Assembly: GCA_964632945.1 (NCBI GenBank)
Contig: CAZWCX010000042.1
Span: 1 to 51,692, forward strand
Reading direction: 5' to 3'
DNA: 51,692 nt
DNA from: CAZWCX01 sp964632945
GTDB taxonomy: Bacteria; Planctomycetota; MHYJ01; WSZJ01; CAZWCX01
A model generated the notes under the pieces. That model made no database searches. It was not told the origin of the DNA and saw only the letters and a program-made list of their open reading frames with translations. This document shows, piece by piece, positions 25,635 to 33,647 of the stretch (position 1 is the first letter of the stretch; each line of letters opens with the position of its first letter). The position numbers were made by a program, and so were the translations under genes.

Positions 25635-28600
25635 CGGGCCAGCAGCTTCTTGAATTCGTCGGTGGTGCGCAATTCCTTGAAGAACGGCTCGTCGCGGACG
25701 GTTTCCTGGGACCCTTCCATGCCGAGCGCGAGGCAGCGTCCGAGCAGGTCGAGCGCGCGGGCCTGGTCCCCCGCCGCCGCCTCCACGCAGGCGCGGAAGT
25801 AGATCGGCAGGGCCGCGCCGGGACGCAGTTGCGCGGCCTTGTCGACCCAGGCACGTCCCTCCTCCACCTTGCCCGACAGGGCGAGGGCCGCCCCCTTGAA
25901 GCAGTGGGCGATCATCGATTCCGGGTCGGCCTTGAGCGCCCGATCAAAGAAGCGCACGGCATCCGGCCCGCGCCCGCCGACGAGCAGGAAGAAACCGCTC
26001 ATGACGTCGCGCAGCGGCTCGTCCGGGACATCCCCGAACATCGCCGCGGCCTGGGCGGGGTCGACGAATCCGCGACCCAACAGCCGGCGCAGTTGCGGCA
26101 TGACGCGGAAGTACATCCGCAAGGCGAGGTCGGGGTGCAACTCGCTGGCGCGGAACTGGTAGTAGAGGCCGTTGATCCGGTCGCCGGCGTTCTCGAAGAC
26201 GCGGCCGAGGTCGAGCAGCGCGTACGCGTTGGTGGGATCCAGTCGCAGGGCCTCCTGGTAGAGCGCCACGGCGTGATCGAAGTCGTTGCGTTCCTCCGCC
26301 GCCGCGGCGGCGACCTCGAAGAACCGCGACTCGCCCCGGTCCCCCGGCCGCCGTCTCCATTCATGAAGCGCCTGTTGCATCGTGCGGGTCCGACCGCCGT
26401 GATCCAGCTCGGCGCTCAGGTGCCGCGCCGCAGCGTGGTCGGGATTCGCCGCCAACAGTCGATCGAGGTCGCCGCGGGCTTCCACCACTTCGCGACGGTC
26501 GACCCGGAGCCGGGCGCGAAACAGCCGCCAGCGGGGATCCTCGGGCTCGAGCGCGAGGGCGATCTCGAGGTCTTCCCGGGCGGAGGAGTAACTGATGAAG
26601 TCGGGGAGAACGCAATGGAGGATGGCGCGCCAGGCCCGCGCCGCAGCGAACGCCGGCTGGATGGCGAGAGCGCGATCGAGCGCGGCGAGGGAATCGCGCC
26701 AGCGCCCGAGTTGCAGCAACGAATGCCCGATGACGAGGTGGGCGTCGGCGAGTTCCGGCAGCAGGCGAGCGGATCGTTCCGCGAGCGCGAACGCCCGGCG
26801 CAGTTCGCGCCGGGAGCGGGCGACCTCCCGGGGCTCGGTCGCGTGATTCCCGTCCTCCCATCGCCGCCGCGCGTCCTGCAGGAGAAGGAACGCGAGCTCC
26901 TCGCCCTCGTCCGCGGGTCCGGCCGCCGCCCGCGAGGCGTCGGCCAGCGCCTGGTGGGAGGACGCCAGTTCCCCCGCTTCCGCGCGCAGTTGCGCGAGCA
27001 GGAGGAGCATTCCGGCCCGGATCGTGTCCCCGTGCCCGGTGCCGGATTCGACGCCGGCCCCATTCGCGCGGCTCGCCATGCCCACGCCCGGCGTGGACAG
27101 CAGGATTTCGAGCGCCGCGGCGGGCTCCCCCGCGCAGTGCCGAAGCCGTGCGCGCAGCCCATCCGCCCCCGGTCCCCCGGCCAACGCCTCGACGTCCTCG
27201 CGAGCGCCCTCCCGGTCACCGGCGTCCATGCGCAGCCGGGCGCGCCAGCGGCGCGCGGGCAAATGCCCGGGCTCCGCCTTCAGGACCTCGTCCAGCTGCG
27301 CCCGCGACCCTTCCGCCGGACCCGCGACCGCGCGCAACCACGCGGCCTGCGGGTGCCCCGGCGACAGCCGTTCGGCCGCCTCCAGATGGGCCAGCACGCG
27401 ATCCGGTTCCCCGAGACGCAACGCCGCCCAGGCGCGCCGGAGCGGCAAGCGCACTTCGAGCGGATTCAGCTTGATCGCCTGCTCGTAGTGTCCGTCCGCG
27501 CCCTCGAAATCCGACGCCGACAGGCGACATTCCCCCAGCCCTTCGTACGGCACCGGCGAGTCCGGCATGATGCCGTGGGCCTCCTCGTAGCGATTTTCCG
27601 CCTCCTCCCGCTTCCCGGACGCCAGCGCCAGCGCCGCGAGACCGCATTCCGCGCGCGCTCGCAGGGCATCCGGCGCCGGGCTGTCCGCCACCACCGCAAA
27701 ATCCTCCCCTGCGCCGCGGTGGTCCCCGGCCAGCGCGCGTGCCTCGGCCCGCTCGACGCGCGCGAGCGCGTAGCTGCCCTGGATCGACAGCGCCCGCTCG
27801 AACGCCTCCCGGGAGTCGGCCGGGCGCCCGGCGAGGCGCTCGGCGATCCCCAATTCGGTCCACGCCTCGGCCGAACGACGATCCCGCGCCACCGCCCGGC
27901 GCAGGCTTTCCCGCGATTCCCCGTGGCGGCCAAGACGGGCGAGGACCTGCCCGCGCCGCAGATGGGCCTCGCCGAAGTCCGGATCCCCCGCGATCAAAGT
28001 GTCGAGCAGGCGCAGCCCCTCTTCGAGATTTCCGGAGCGCACCTGCGCATCCGCGCCCCGCAACGACTCGCCCCGCAGGCGGTCGATGCCGGCCTGCCAC
28101 CACCAGGTCAGCCCCCCACCGACCAGAAGGGCGACCGCCGCGGCCATCGTGGTCGCGGCCACGCGATTCCGCCGCACGGTACGCACCGTCCGGTGCAGAA
28201 TCGAACTGGGGCGGGCGAGGACGGGGAACCCGTCGCGCAACCGTCGCAGGTCCTCACGGAACTCCGCCGCAGTCTGATAACGCCGCTCCGGCTCCTTGCG
28301 CAGCGCCTTCAACACCACCCATTCGAGTTCGCGGGGGATCTCCGGTACCCAGGAGCGCAGGTTCCTCGGCTCTTCCACGATGACCTTGTTGAGGATGGTC
28401 GCGACCGAATCGCCGGCGAACAGCGGCCGGCCCGTGAGCACCTCGTACAGCGTTGCCGCCAGCGCATAGACGTCGGTGCGCCGGTCGAGTTCATCGACCT
28501 TCCCTTCGGCCTGCTCGGGAGGCATGTACATCGGCGTCCCCATGATCGCCCCGCTGGCGGTCATCGTGGCGACCCCCAGGTCGCGCGCCAGCCCGAAGTC

Positions 28601-29509
28601 GGTGATGATCACGCGCCCGTCGGCCGCCAACATGAGATTCGCCGGCTTGAGGTCCCGGTGGATGATCCCCTCCTGATGGGCGTAGTGGATCGCATCGGCC
28701 GCCTGTTCGAAGACGCGCGTGGCCTGATCCCAGGGCATGCGGCCGTCGAGGAGCGTGTGCTCGAGACTGCGACCTTCGATCCGCTCCATGGCGAGGAACG
28801 GAATGCCGTTCTCCTCCCCCGCCTCGTAGATGCGCACGATGTTGGGGTGGGTCAACCGTCCGACCGCCTCGGCCTCGCGCCGGAAGCGCGCCATGGCCTT
28901 GGGGCCGAGGGCGTCGCCGCTGACGACCTTGAGCGCGACGGGCCGACGCGGATTCTCCTGCATCGCCTCGTAGACGATCCCCATGGCGCCCCGCCCGAGC
29001 TCGCGGACGATGTGGTAGCCTCCGATCGCCTGTACGCGCGGAGGAGGGGCGGGCGACCGCTCGGTGTCGCCCGCGCCGAGCGCGGAGCGGACGGGACTGG
29101 CGGGATCCCCGCCGCTGCGGGCCACTTCCGGGGTCGCGCGCGGATGGGCGCCCGAGGTCCGCTTGCCCGGGCCGGCCTCGGCGGCGGACACCGCGGGGGC
29201 GGCCGGGGATTCCGCCGGCGCGACCGCGGCCGGCGCGCCGTCGCCCTTCGCGATCGCCGTTCGGCCCTCGTCGAGGATGGTCCCGATCTGCGTCCCCCGC
29301 CGGCCCTCCTCCTCGGCGTCCCGCTCCAGTTCCACCGCCTGCTCAGCGGTCAGCCGTCCCTTCTTCTCGAGGACGTAGGCCAGCGAGACCGGCAGGCCCA
29401 GCCGCTCCACCTGTCCCTGCAGGTGCAAACACTCCTCGATCTCGGCGCGCGTCAACCACCCTCGTTCGAGGGCGAGTCGCGCCACCAGCAGATCGCGTGT
29501 CGTGTTCAT
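25631..29509 (-). CDS. Transmembrane Ser/Thr protein kinase with long TPR ectodomain
   Basis: A 1292-residue kinase. Residues 1-68 are a helical domain shared with the GTPase at 47-1681 (WLTRAEIEECL, then VSLAYVLEKKGRLTAEQ). A Pro/Ala linker follows. The kinase domain (about 165-425) is intact: LGRGAMGIVY loop, K194, HRD at 284-286, DFG at 304-306 and the GTPMYMPPEQ activation segment. One membrane span lies at about 450-470. The remaining 800 residues are nearly all TPR-like repeats, possibly twenty or more, and would lie outside the cytoplasm. GGGGGATC precedes the ATG. It follows two FHA-like genes, which could bind its phosphothreonine products, and its stop overlaps the LarA-like start. 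Confidence 0.9.
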   Translation of the reverse strand: MNTTRDLLVARLALERGWLTRAEIEECLHLQGQVERLGLPVSLAYVLEKKGRLTAEQAVELERDAEEEGRRGTQIGTILDEGRTAIAKGDGAPAAVAPAESPAAPAVSAAEAGPGKRTSGAHPRATPEVARSGGDPASPVRSALGAGDTERSPAPPPRVQAIGGYHIVRELGRGAMGIVYEAMQENPRRPVALKVVSGDALGPKAMARFRREAEAVGRLTHPNIVRIYEAGEENGIPFLAMERIEGRSLEHTLLDGRMPWDQATRVFEQAADAIHYAHQEGIIHRDLKPANLMLAADGRVIITDFGLARDLGVATMTASGAIMGTPMYMPPEQAEGKVDELDRRTDVYALAATLYEVLTGRPLFAGDSVATILNKVIVEEPRNLRSWVPEIPRELEWVVLKALRKEPERRYQTAAEFREDLRRLRDGFPVLARPSSILHRTVRTVRRNRVAATTMAAAVALLVGGGLTWWWQAGIDRLRGESLRGADAQVRSGNLEEGLRLLDTLIAGDPDFGEAHLRRGQVLARLGRHGESRESLRRAVARDRRSAEAWTELGIAERLAGRPADSREAFERALSIQGSYALARVERAEARALAGDHRGAGEDFAVVADSPAPDALRARAECGLAALALASGKREEAENRYEEAHGIMPDSPVPYEGLGECRLSASDFEGADGHYEQAIKLNPLEVRLPLRRAWAALRLGEPDRVLAHLEAAERLSPGHPQAAWLRAVAGPAEGSRAQLDEVLKAEPGHLPARRWRARLRMDAGDREGAREDVEALAGGPGADGLRARLRHCAGEPAAALEILLSTPGVGMASRANGAGVESGTGHGDTIRAGMLLLLAQLRAEAGELASSHQALADASRAAAGPADEGEELAFLLLQDARRRWEDGNHATEPREVARSRRELRRAFALAERSARLLPELADAHLVIGHSLLQLGRWRDSLAALDRALAIQPAFAAARAWRAILHCVLPDFISYSSAREDLEIALALEPEDPRWRLFRARLRVDRREVVEARGDLDRLLAANPDHAAARHLSAELDHGGRTRTMQQALHEWRRRPGDRGESRFFEVAAAAAEERNDFDHAVALYQEALRLDPTNAYALLDLGRVFENAGDRINGLYYQFRASELHPDLALRMYFRVMPQLRRLLGRGFVDPAQAAAMFGDVPDEPLRDVMSGFFLLVGGRGPDAVRFFDRALKADPESMIAHCFKGAALALSGKVEEGRAWVDKAAQLRPGAALPIYFRACVEAAAGDQARALDLLGRCLALGMEGSQETVRDEPFFKELRTTDEFKKLLAR

Positions 29510-29554
29510 GCCGATCCCCCGCCGGGGCCGCCGCCCGCGCGCCGGCCCACACGG

Positions 29555-30244
29555 CTATCCCTCGGGTCGGGTCTCCGCCTTGCCCACCGGTTGCAGCGGC
29601 GTCCACCGCATGCGAAAGATCGAAATGTACGGCGGCCGCAGGCCCGGCGTGTTCTTGCACACCTGCCCGACGCCGAAAAACTCGTGATGCGGCCACTCGA
29701 GATACTGCGCCTGCACGCGTACCTCGTCGTTGCGCCAGCCGCCGTTGCCGGGCGCCTCCGGGGTCCCCACCATGCAGATCGCCAGCCGGGCCGGGCCTTC
29801 GCACACCACCCATGCGTGCTCCCGGGAAATCGCCGGGTCGAGCTCGTCCCGGTACCCGAGCCCTGCCGGGTGCGGCTGCGTGAAGAAACGCACGCGCAGG
29901 TCCACCGCCGGCTTGAGCTGACAGTCCGGATTCCGCCCGAGCCCGAGCACCATGCAGCGGCCGAGGGGACTCAGGTCCCAGATCGGCTCGCTGTGGATCA
30001 ATCGCTCCACGCGGTCCGGCCGCCCGTCGAGTGCGCGCGACCCCCCGTCCCACCGATCCGACGTTCCCCGCGGCTGGATGCGCAGCAGGCAGACGCGCGC
30101 CATGGGAGGATGTACGCTCAGGTACTTGGCGACGTCCGCATCGGCCGTTCGCAGGAGCGCGAGGCAGGTGGAGCGGGGGGACCGAAACGCATCCAGAGCC
30201 GCCCGGTCGATCCAGTAGGCCGCAGAATTGCTCGTCTGGACCAT
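29555..30244 (-). CDS. FHA-like domain protein (second paralog)
   Basis: A 229-residue protein paralogous to that encoded at 30261-30962. An unassigned N-terminal part (1-95) leads to an FHA-like core: GR at 103-104 (GLGRNPDCQL), the SREH phosphopeptide motif at 140-143, and a later GNGGW turn (166-170) in place of the usual NGT. The roughly 36 residues between GR and SREH are far more than a normal FHA loop and contain FFTQPHPAGLGY, which matches FTLPEPSGLGY in the paralog. The missing NGT suggests altered or lost phosphothreonine binding. It lies 16 bases after its paralog and 45 bases before the kinase. Confidence 0.68.
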   Translation of the reverse strand: MVQTSNSAAYWIDRAALDAFRSPRSTCLALLRTADADVAKYLSVHPPMARVCLLRIQPRGTSDRWDGGSRALDGRPDRVERLIHSEPIWDLSPLGRCMVLGLGRNPDCQLKPAVDLRVRFFTQPHPAGLGYRDELDPAISREHAWVVCEGPARLAICMVGTPEAPGNGGWRNDEVRVQAQYLEWPHHEFFGVGQVCKNTPGLRPPYISIFRMRWTPLQPVGKAETRPEG

Positions 30245-30260
30245 GGCACGACCCGGGGGG

Positions 30261-30962
30261 TCACTTGAGGAGTTCGTACCTCAGCTTGAAGACCGACTGC
30301 ATGATGTCGCAGTCGTCCCCACGTGTGCGCACCATCTTGCCGATGCCGAGGTAGTCTTCGGTCGACCAAGGCGTGATCTGGTTCATGATCGTGAACTGGT
30401 CACGGATGCGCGTGCCGTTGGTGCTGCCCTTCCGCTGCGTCCCGACGTCCCGGTAGAACACCTTGCCGTCGGTCCCCATCAGGATCCAGCCGTGCTCGCG
30501 CGATACCTCGAGATCCAGACTGCGGTCGTATCCGAGTCCGGAAGGCTCCGGAAGGGTGAAGTACTCGCTCGTCAGGTCGACGCGGGGCTGGAACTGGTTG
30601 GTCGGGAATCGACCCACGCCGAAGCACATGCTCTTGCCGATCTCGCTCAGATCGAACAGGTACTCCTCGTGGATGTTGCTTTCCAGGACGTCCTTGACGG
30701 TCCAGGGATCCGTGCGGCCGGACACGCTCTTGCGCAGGTCCTGGCGCAGCTCGAGGCGGGAGAAGTAGACGCGGGCCACCGGCTTACGATTGCGGATGAA
30801 GTCGCGCAGCGCCATGTCGCCGGGCTTGACCAGGTGCTGGTAGGAGTCCAGGCCCTCGAAGAACCGGCTGACGTCCGGAAGCTCGATGGAGGTGAGGCTG
30901 CCCTCGTGCATCTTCGGGTTGAAAATCCCGGACTTCTGCGGTGCGGGAATCTCGTTCGCCAT
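30261..30962 (-). CDS. FHA-like domain protein (first paralog)
   Basis: A 233-residue protein. The C-terminal half carries the FHA landmarks: GR at 117-118 (GVGRFPTNQF), SREH at 154-157 and STNGT at 180-184, as in phosphothreonine-binding FHA domains. A 36-residue segment between GR and SREH (with YFTLPEPSGLGY) is shared with the neighbouring paralog and looks like a family-specific insert. The N-terminal 100 residues are mixed helix and strand with no known domain. The ATG at 30962 has GGAGTGAGG upstream and was chosen over an upstream extension. With the kinase it would make a phospho-dependent signalling unit. Confidence 0.72.
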   Translation of the reverse strand: MANEIPAPQKSGIFNPKMHEGSLTSIELPDVSRFFEGLDSYQHLVKPGDMALRDFIRNRKPVARVYFSRLELRQDLRKSVSGRTDPWTVKDVLESNIHEEYLFDLSEIGKSMCFGVGRFPTNQFQPRVDLTSEYFTLPEPSGLGYDRSLDLEVSREHGWILMGTDGKVFYRDVGTQRKGSTNGTRIRDQFTIMNQITPWSTEDYLGIGKMVRTRGDDCDIMQSVFKLRYELLK

Positions 30963-31031
30963 CGCAACCTCACTCCGTCCGGGTGGGCCGCCGCCCCCGT
31001 TCGCGAGGGTGCCGCGCCGACCGACCCAAAG

Positions 31032-31060
31032 AGCATACCGGGTGGTCCCGAACAGATCAA
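31032..31060 (-). promoter_or_regulatory. Promoter for the FHA-FHA-kinase-LarA genes
   Basis: Minus strand TTGATC (31060-31055), a 17-base spacer and TATGCT (31037-31032), placing the start point near 31025, about 62 bases before the first FHA-like gene. Both hexamers match at four of six positions with ideal spacing, in the 153-base gap after the coiled-coil gene. Confidence 0.5.
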
Positions 31061-31115
31061 GATGTATGCGTGAGTCCATTCGCGCCGCCGCAGGGCGCGT
31101 CCGGGGACCGGCCGA

Positions 31116-31730
31116 TCACCGCCCCTTCCCCTCGCGCCACCGGGCGATCAGTCGTTCTTCCGCGTCCGGGGCTTCGGGATCGGGGAGATACTCCGGTGTC
31201 GCCGCGGCGGGGGGGGCCTGGGAAGGAACCTCCGACGGCCCGGCGCGGAGCGCGGCGGGGAGTCGCACGGGGAGGTCGGCCTCGCGCGGCAACCCGAGGA
31301 TGGCGTTCAGCTTCTCCTCATACCCCTGTTCGGTGACCCGGTCGTCGACGAGCTGTTGTTCGAGCTGGAAGGCCTCGACCTCGGTGAACCGTTCGAGCCA
31401 GGGGCTCGCCGGCGTCGGCCCGTCCTCGAGGGCGCGCCGCAGACGCGAGAGGGCACGGATCTCCTTGGCGACGCGGCGGAGGTCGCGTCGGCAGCGCAGG
31501 ACCTGCGCGGCGCATTCGACCAACCGGCGGGCCGCGGCGCGGCGGTCGTCCTCGCCGGTCGCCGCCGCGCCGCTGCGAAAGAGGCGCTCGCCCTCCTCCT
31601 CGAGGCGGGCGAGCCCCGCCCGCAGCGCGGCCTCGCGGATTTCCATCCGACGTTCCTCGGCAAGGAGGGTGGCGGCGTCCGGCGGCGGTGTCGCGCGCGG
31701 CTTGCGGATCCAGCGATCCCAGAAGGCCAT
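31116..31730 (-). CDS. Small coiled-coil protein with N-terminal amphipathic segment
   Basis: A 204-residue protein. It begins with a short Trp- and Arg-rich amphipathic segment (MAFWDRWIRKPR). A charged helical region of about 100 residues (26-130) follows, broken near 70, which could fold as a helical hairpin, and then an Ala/Pro-rich tail. No signal peptide or membrane helix is seen. The ATG at 31730 has AGGA seven bases upstream; a TTG 24 bases earlier is the alternative. The layout recalls PspA/ESCRT-III-type membrane-binding proteins, but no specific motif proves this. It lies 49 bases after the next coiled-coil gene. Confidence 0.6.
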   Translation of the reverse strand: MAFWDRWIRKPRATPPPDAATLLAEERRMEIREAALRAGLARLEEEGERLFRSGAAATGEDDRRAAARRLVECAAQVLRCRRDLRRVAKEIRALSRLRRALEDGPTPASPWLERFTEVEAFQLEQQLVDDRVTEQGYEEKLNAILGLPREADLPVRLPAALRAGPSEVPSQAPPAAATPEYLPDPEAPDAEERLIARWREGKGR

Positions 31731-31779
31731 GATCGAGTCCTGCGGTTTCGCCAAAGGGGCGCGGGTCGCGGCCGTCGCG

Positions 31780-32397
31780 TCAGGGTCCGGGGGCCGGCGA
31801 CCCCGGCGACCGCGGTTCCGGCAGCGCGGGGGGAACGGTCCCCGGGGCCGTGCCGGGCCCGAATTCGGCCAGGATCGCCCGCTCCTCCTCGCTGATCGGG
31901 GCGGGCGCGGCGGTGGCCGCGATCCCCTCGGCGGTCAGGAACGCCTGGTCCAGCCGGTCCAGTCGCTCGCGCGCCTGGATCGCCGCGTCTTCCATGGCGC
32001 GCGGGTCGGGCAAGGGTTCGTCGCGCAACTGCACGATGGTCTCGAGGGATTGGATGTGTTCGGAGTAGATGCGCATCCGCTTCTGGTAGAGATTCTCGAC
32101 TCGCGAGTGGATGTCCGCCGATCGGGCGCGCACTTCCCGCAGCACGCGCGCGAGGAGCAGGCGACGCGGCTCGGACCGCTCGGCGCGCCCTTCCTCGAGG
32201 AGGGCCCGTTCCTTCCCCCCCAGCACCTCGAGGTCCTGCAGCGCGCGGGCGACCCGCTCCTCGTCGCGGCTGCGGGCCTGGCGCAAGAGCGCCAGGGCCT
32301 CGCGTTCGTCCCGCGCGCGGGCGTACAGCGTACCGACATCCTCGGGCACGGTGCGCATCCCGAGAGCCTGCTTGACCCGTTCGAGGAAACCCGCCAT
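31780..32397 (-). CDS. Small coiled-coil protein (upstream partner)
   Basis: A 205-residue, highly charged, mostly helical protein. It starts with a short amphipathic stretch (MAGFLERVKQALGM), followed by long helices at about 22-125 and 130-160 and a Pro/Gly/Ala-rich tail. It is similar in size and layout to the next gene but not clearly homologous by eye. No known domain is recognised. A G-rich ribosome site precedes the ATG. It lies 52 bases downstream of the zinc-finger gene and is co-oriented with the SPFH gene. A PspA-like role beside an SPFH protein is a hypothesis. Confidence 0.6.
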   Translation of the reverse strand: MAGFLERVKQALGMRTVPEDVGTLYARARDEREALALLRQARSRDEERVARALQDLEVLGGKERALLEEGRAERSEPRRLLLARVLREVRARSADIHSRVENLYQKRMRIYSEHIQSLETIVQLRDEPLPDPRAMEDAAIQARERLDRLDQAFLTAEGIAATAAPAPISEEERAILAEFGPGTAPGTVPPALPEPRSPGSPAPGP

Positions 32398-32449
32398 CGA
32401 TCGGCCCCCCGTTGCGGCGTGCGGCCCGGGCGGTCCGGACCGGTCTCCG

Positions 32450-33484
32450 TCAGTATACGCGCGTCAGGCGAAAGACGTCGCCCGAAATCTCCCCCTGGAC
32501 GAACGGATCGGTCCGGCACAGGGTCTCGAATCCGCGGCGCACGTCGTCCCGATCGAGTCCCAAACGCTCCGCCGTCCACGCGTCCGTCAGCCAGCCCATC
32601 AGCAGTTCGAAGGGATGAGCGCGGACGAAGCCGGCGACCAGCTCGCGGCACTCCGGCTCCGTGTGCAGGCGGAAGAGCCCGGGCGCCTGCGCCCAGCGCG
32701 GATCGGACGTGCGGGTCACGCCCCAGACCGCTCCCCGACGTTCCACCAGCGCGATCAGTGCATGGGGACGGTCGGCGAGCATCCGCGGCGCATCCTCGCT
32801 CCATCCGGCGGTCGCGAAAACGGCGCAGTAGTGGAAGACCGCACCGTCGGCGGCGAGCCGGTCGACCGCGGCCGAGGCGTCACGCCACTCCGCGCGCCGG
32901 CAACTCCAGCCCGGATCGGCCAGTTCGGCAAGAGGAGAGACGCAGGCGCCCGCCACGGCCACAGGAACAGCGCGCTTCCCCAACAGCGTCCGCGCGGACA
33001 CCGCGTAGCGCAGGGCCCGGTTGAGCGGCATCTCGGCAAACACTTCGCGCGGGTTCGCCGCCGCGCCCGCCCGCATCAACCGGCGAACTTCCTCCGCCCC
33101 CGGCTCGAGGCGATCCACCGACCGGTCGCCCTGCGGGTAGGCGCGTCCCTCCCCCGGATGGAAGAAGGAGGCTTGTTCGAGCGCGTTGCGTTCGACCCGC
33201 TGGAGGAAATTCTCCTCGAGGTCCCGGGCGGCCGAGCGCGTGAGTGCGCCGGGCGGCGGGAGCGCGGGCAACCCGGAGCGACCGCCCTCTCCGGCGGGAG
33301 CGGCCGGGCCCTCCAGATGCTCCGCGCACCGATCGCGCCGCCCCTGCCAGCAGGGCACGCAAAGCGGGGCGCCGCAGGTGCGGCAGCGCGACTCCTCCGA
33401 GAATGTCCCCACCCGGGAGCGATATCGTTTCCGACAGCCGTAGCAGAGGCCGTCTTCGAATCGGTGGGTGTCCGTCTCGACCAT
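32450..33484 (-). CDS. Eight-ligand N-terminal zinc-finger protein of unknown function
   Basis: A 344-residue protein. The first 60 residues hold eight potential zinc ligands (C14, C17, C34, C37, C42, C45, C53, H56), which suggests a two-zinc, B-box- or RING-like cross-brace module. A Gly/Pro-rich linker follows. Residues 95-344 look like a mixed alpha/beta domain (segments RAVPVAVAGACVSPLAEL and LIALVERRGAVWGVTRT) that I cannot assign. The ATG at 33484 is used; a TTG two codons earlier is possible, and neither has a strong ribosome site. It lies 163 bases after the SPFH gene and 52 before the coiled-coil pair. Confidence 0.62.
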   Translation of the reverse strand: MVETDTHRFEDGLCYGCRKRYRSRVGTFSEESRCRTCGAPLCVPCWQGRRDRCAEHLEGPAAPAGEGGRSGLPALPPPGALTRSAARDLEENFLQRVERNALEQASFFHPGEGRAYPQGDRSVDRLEPGAEEVRRLMRAGAAANPREVFAEMPLNRALRYAVSARTLLGKRAVPVAVAGACVSPLAELADPGWSCRRAEWRDASAAVDRLAADGAVFHYCAVFATAGWSEDAPRMLADRPHALIALVERRGAVWGVTRTSDPRWAQAPGLFRLHTEPECRELVAGFVRAHPFELLMGWLTDAWTAERLGLDRDDVRRGFETLCRTDPFVQGEISGDVFRLTRVY

Positions 33485-33647
33485 GCCCAACGCCCGCCGT
33501 AGCGCCCAATCCTCCGTCCCGGGGTCGATTTCGCCCGCGTGATTGCCGCGATCCGTCCCCGGGGGCCCGCCGAGCGGCCCCGGCCCTGTCCCCGGTTGCC
33601 TGCGTCCCTCGCTCGACGTCCGACGCGCGCGCGGGTTCGCGGCGTCG

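Noticed and set aside
25829..30268. A 1479-codon open frame antisense to the TPR kinase
   Set aside because: It has no family resemblance and is a by-product of high G+C content opposite a long real gene with clear kinase motifs.
31055..31079. Longer start for the first FHA-like protein
   Set aside because: The extension runs through the promoter at 31032-31060 and has no ribosome site; the ATG at 30962 has a good one.
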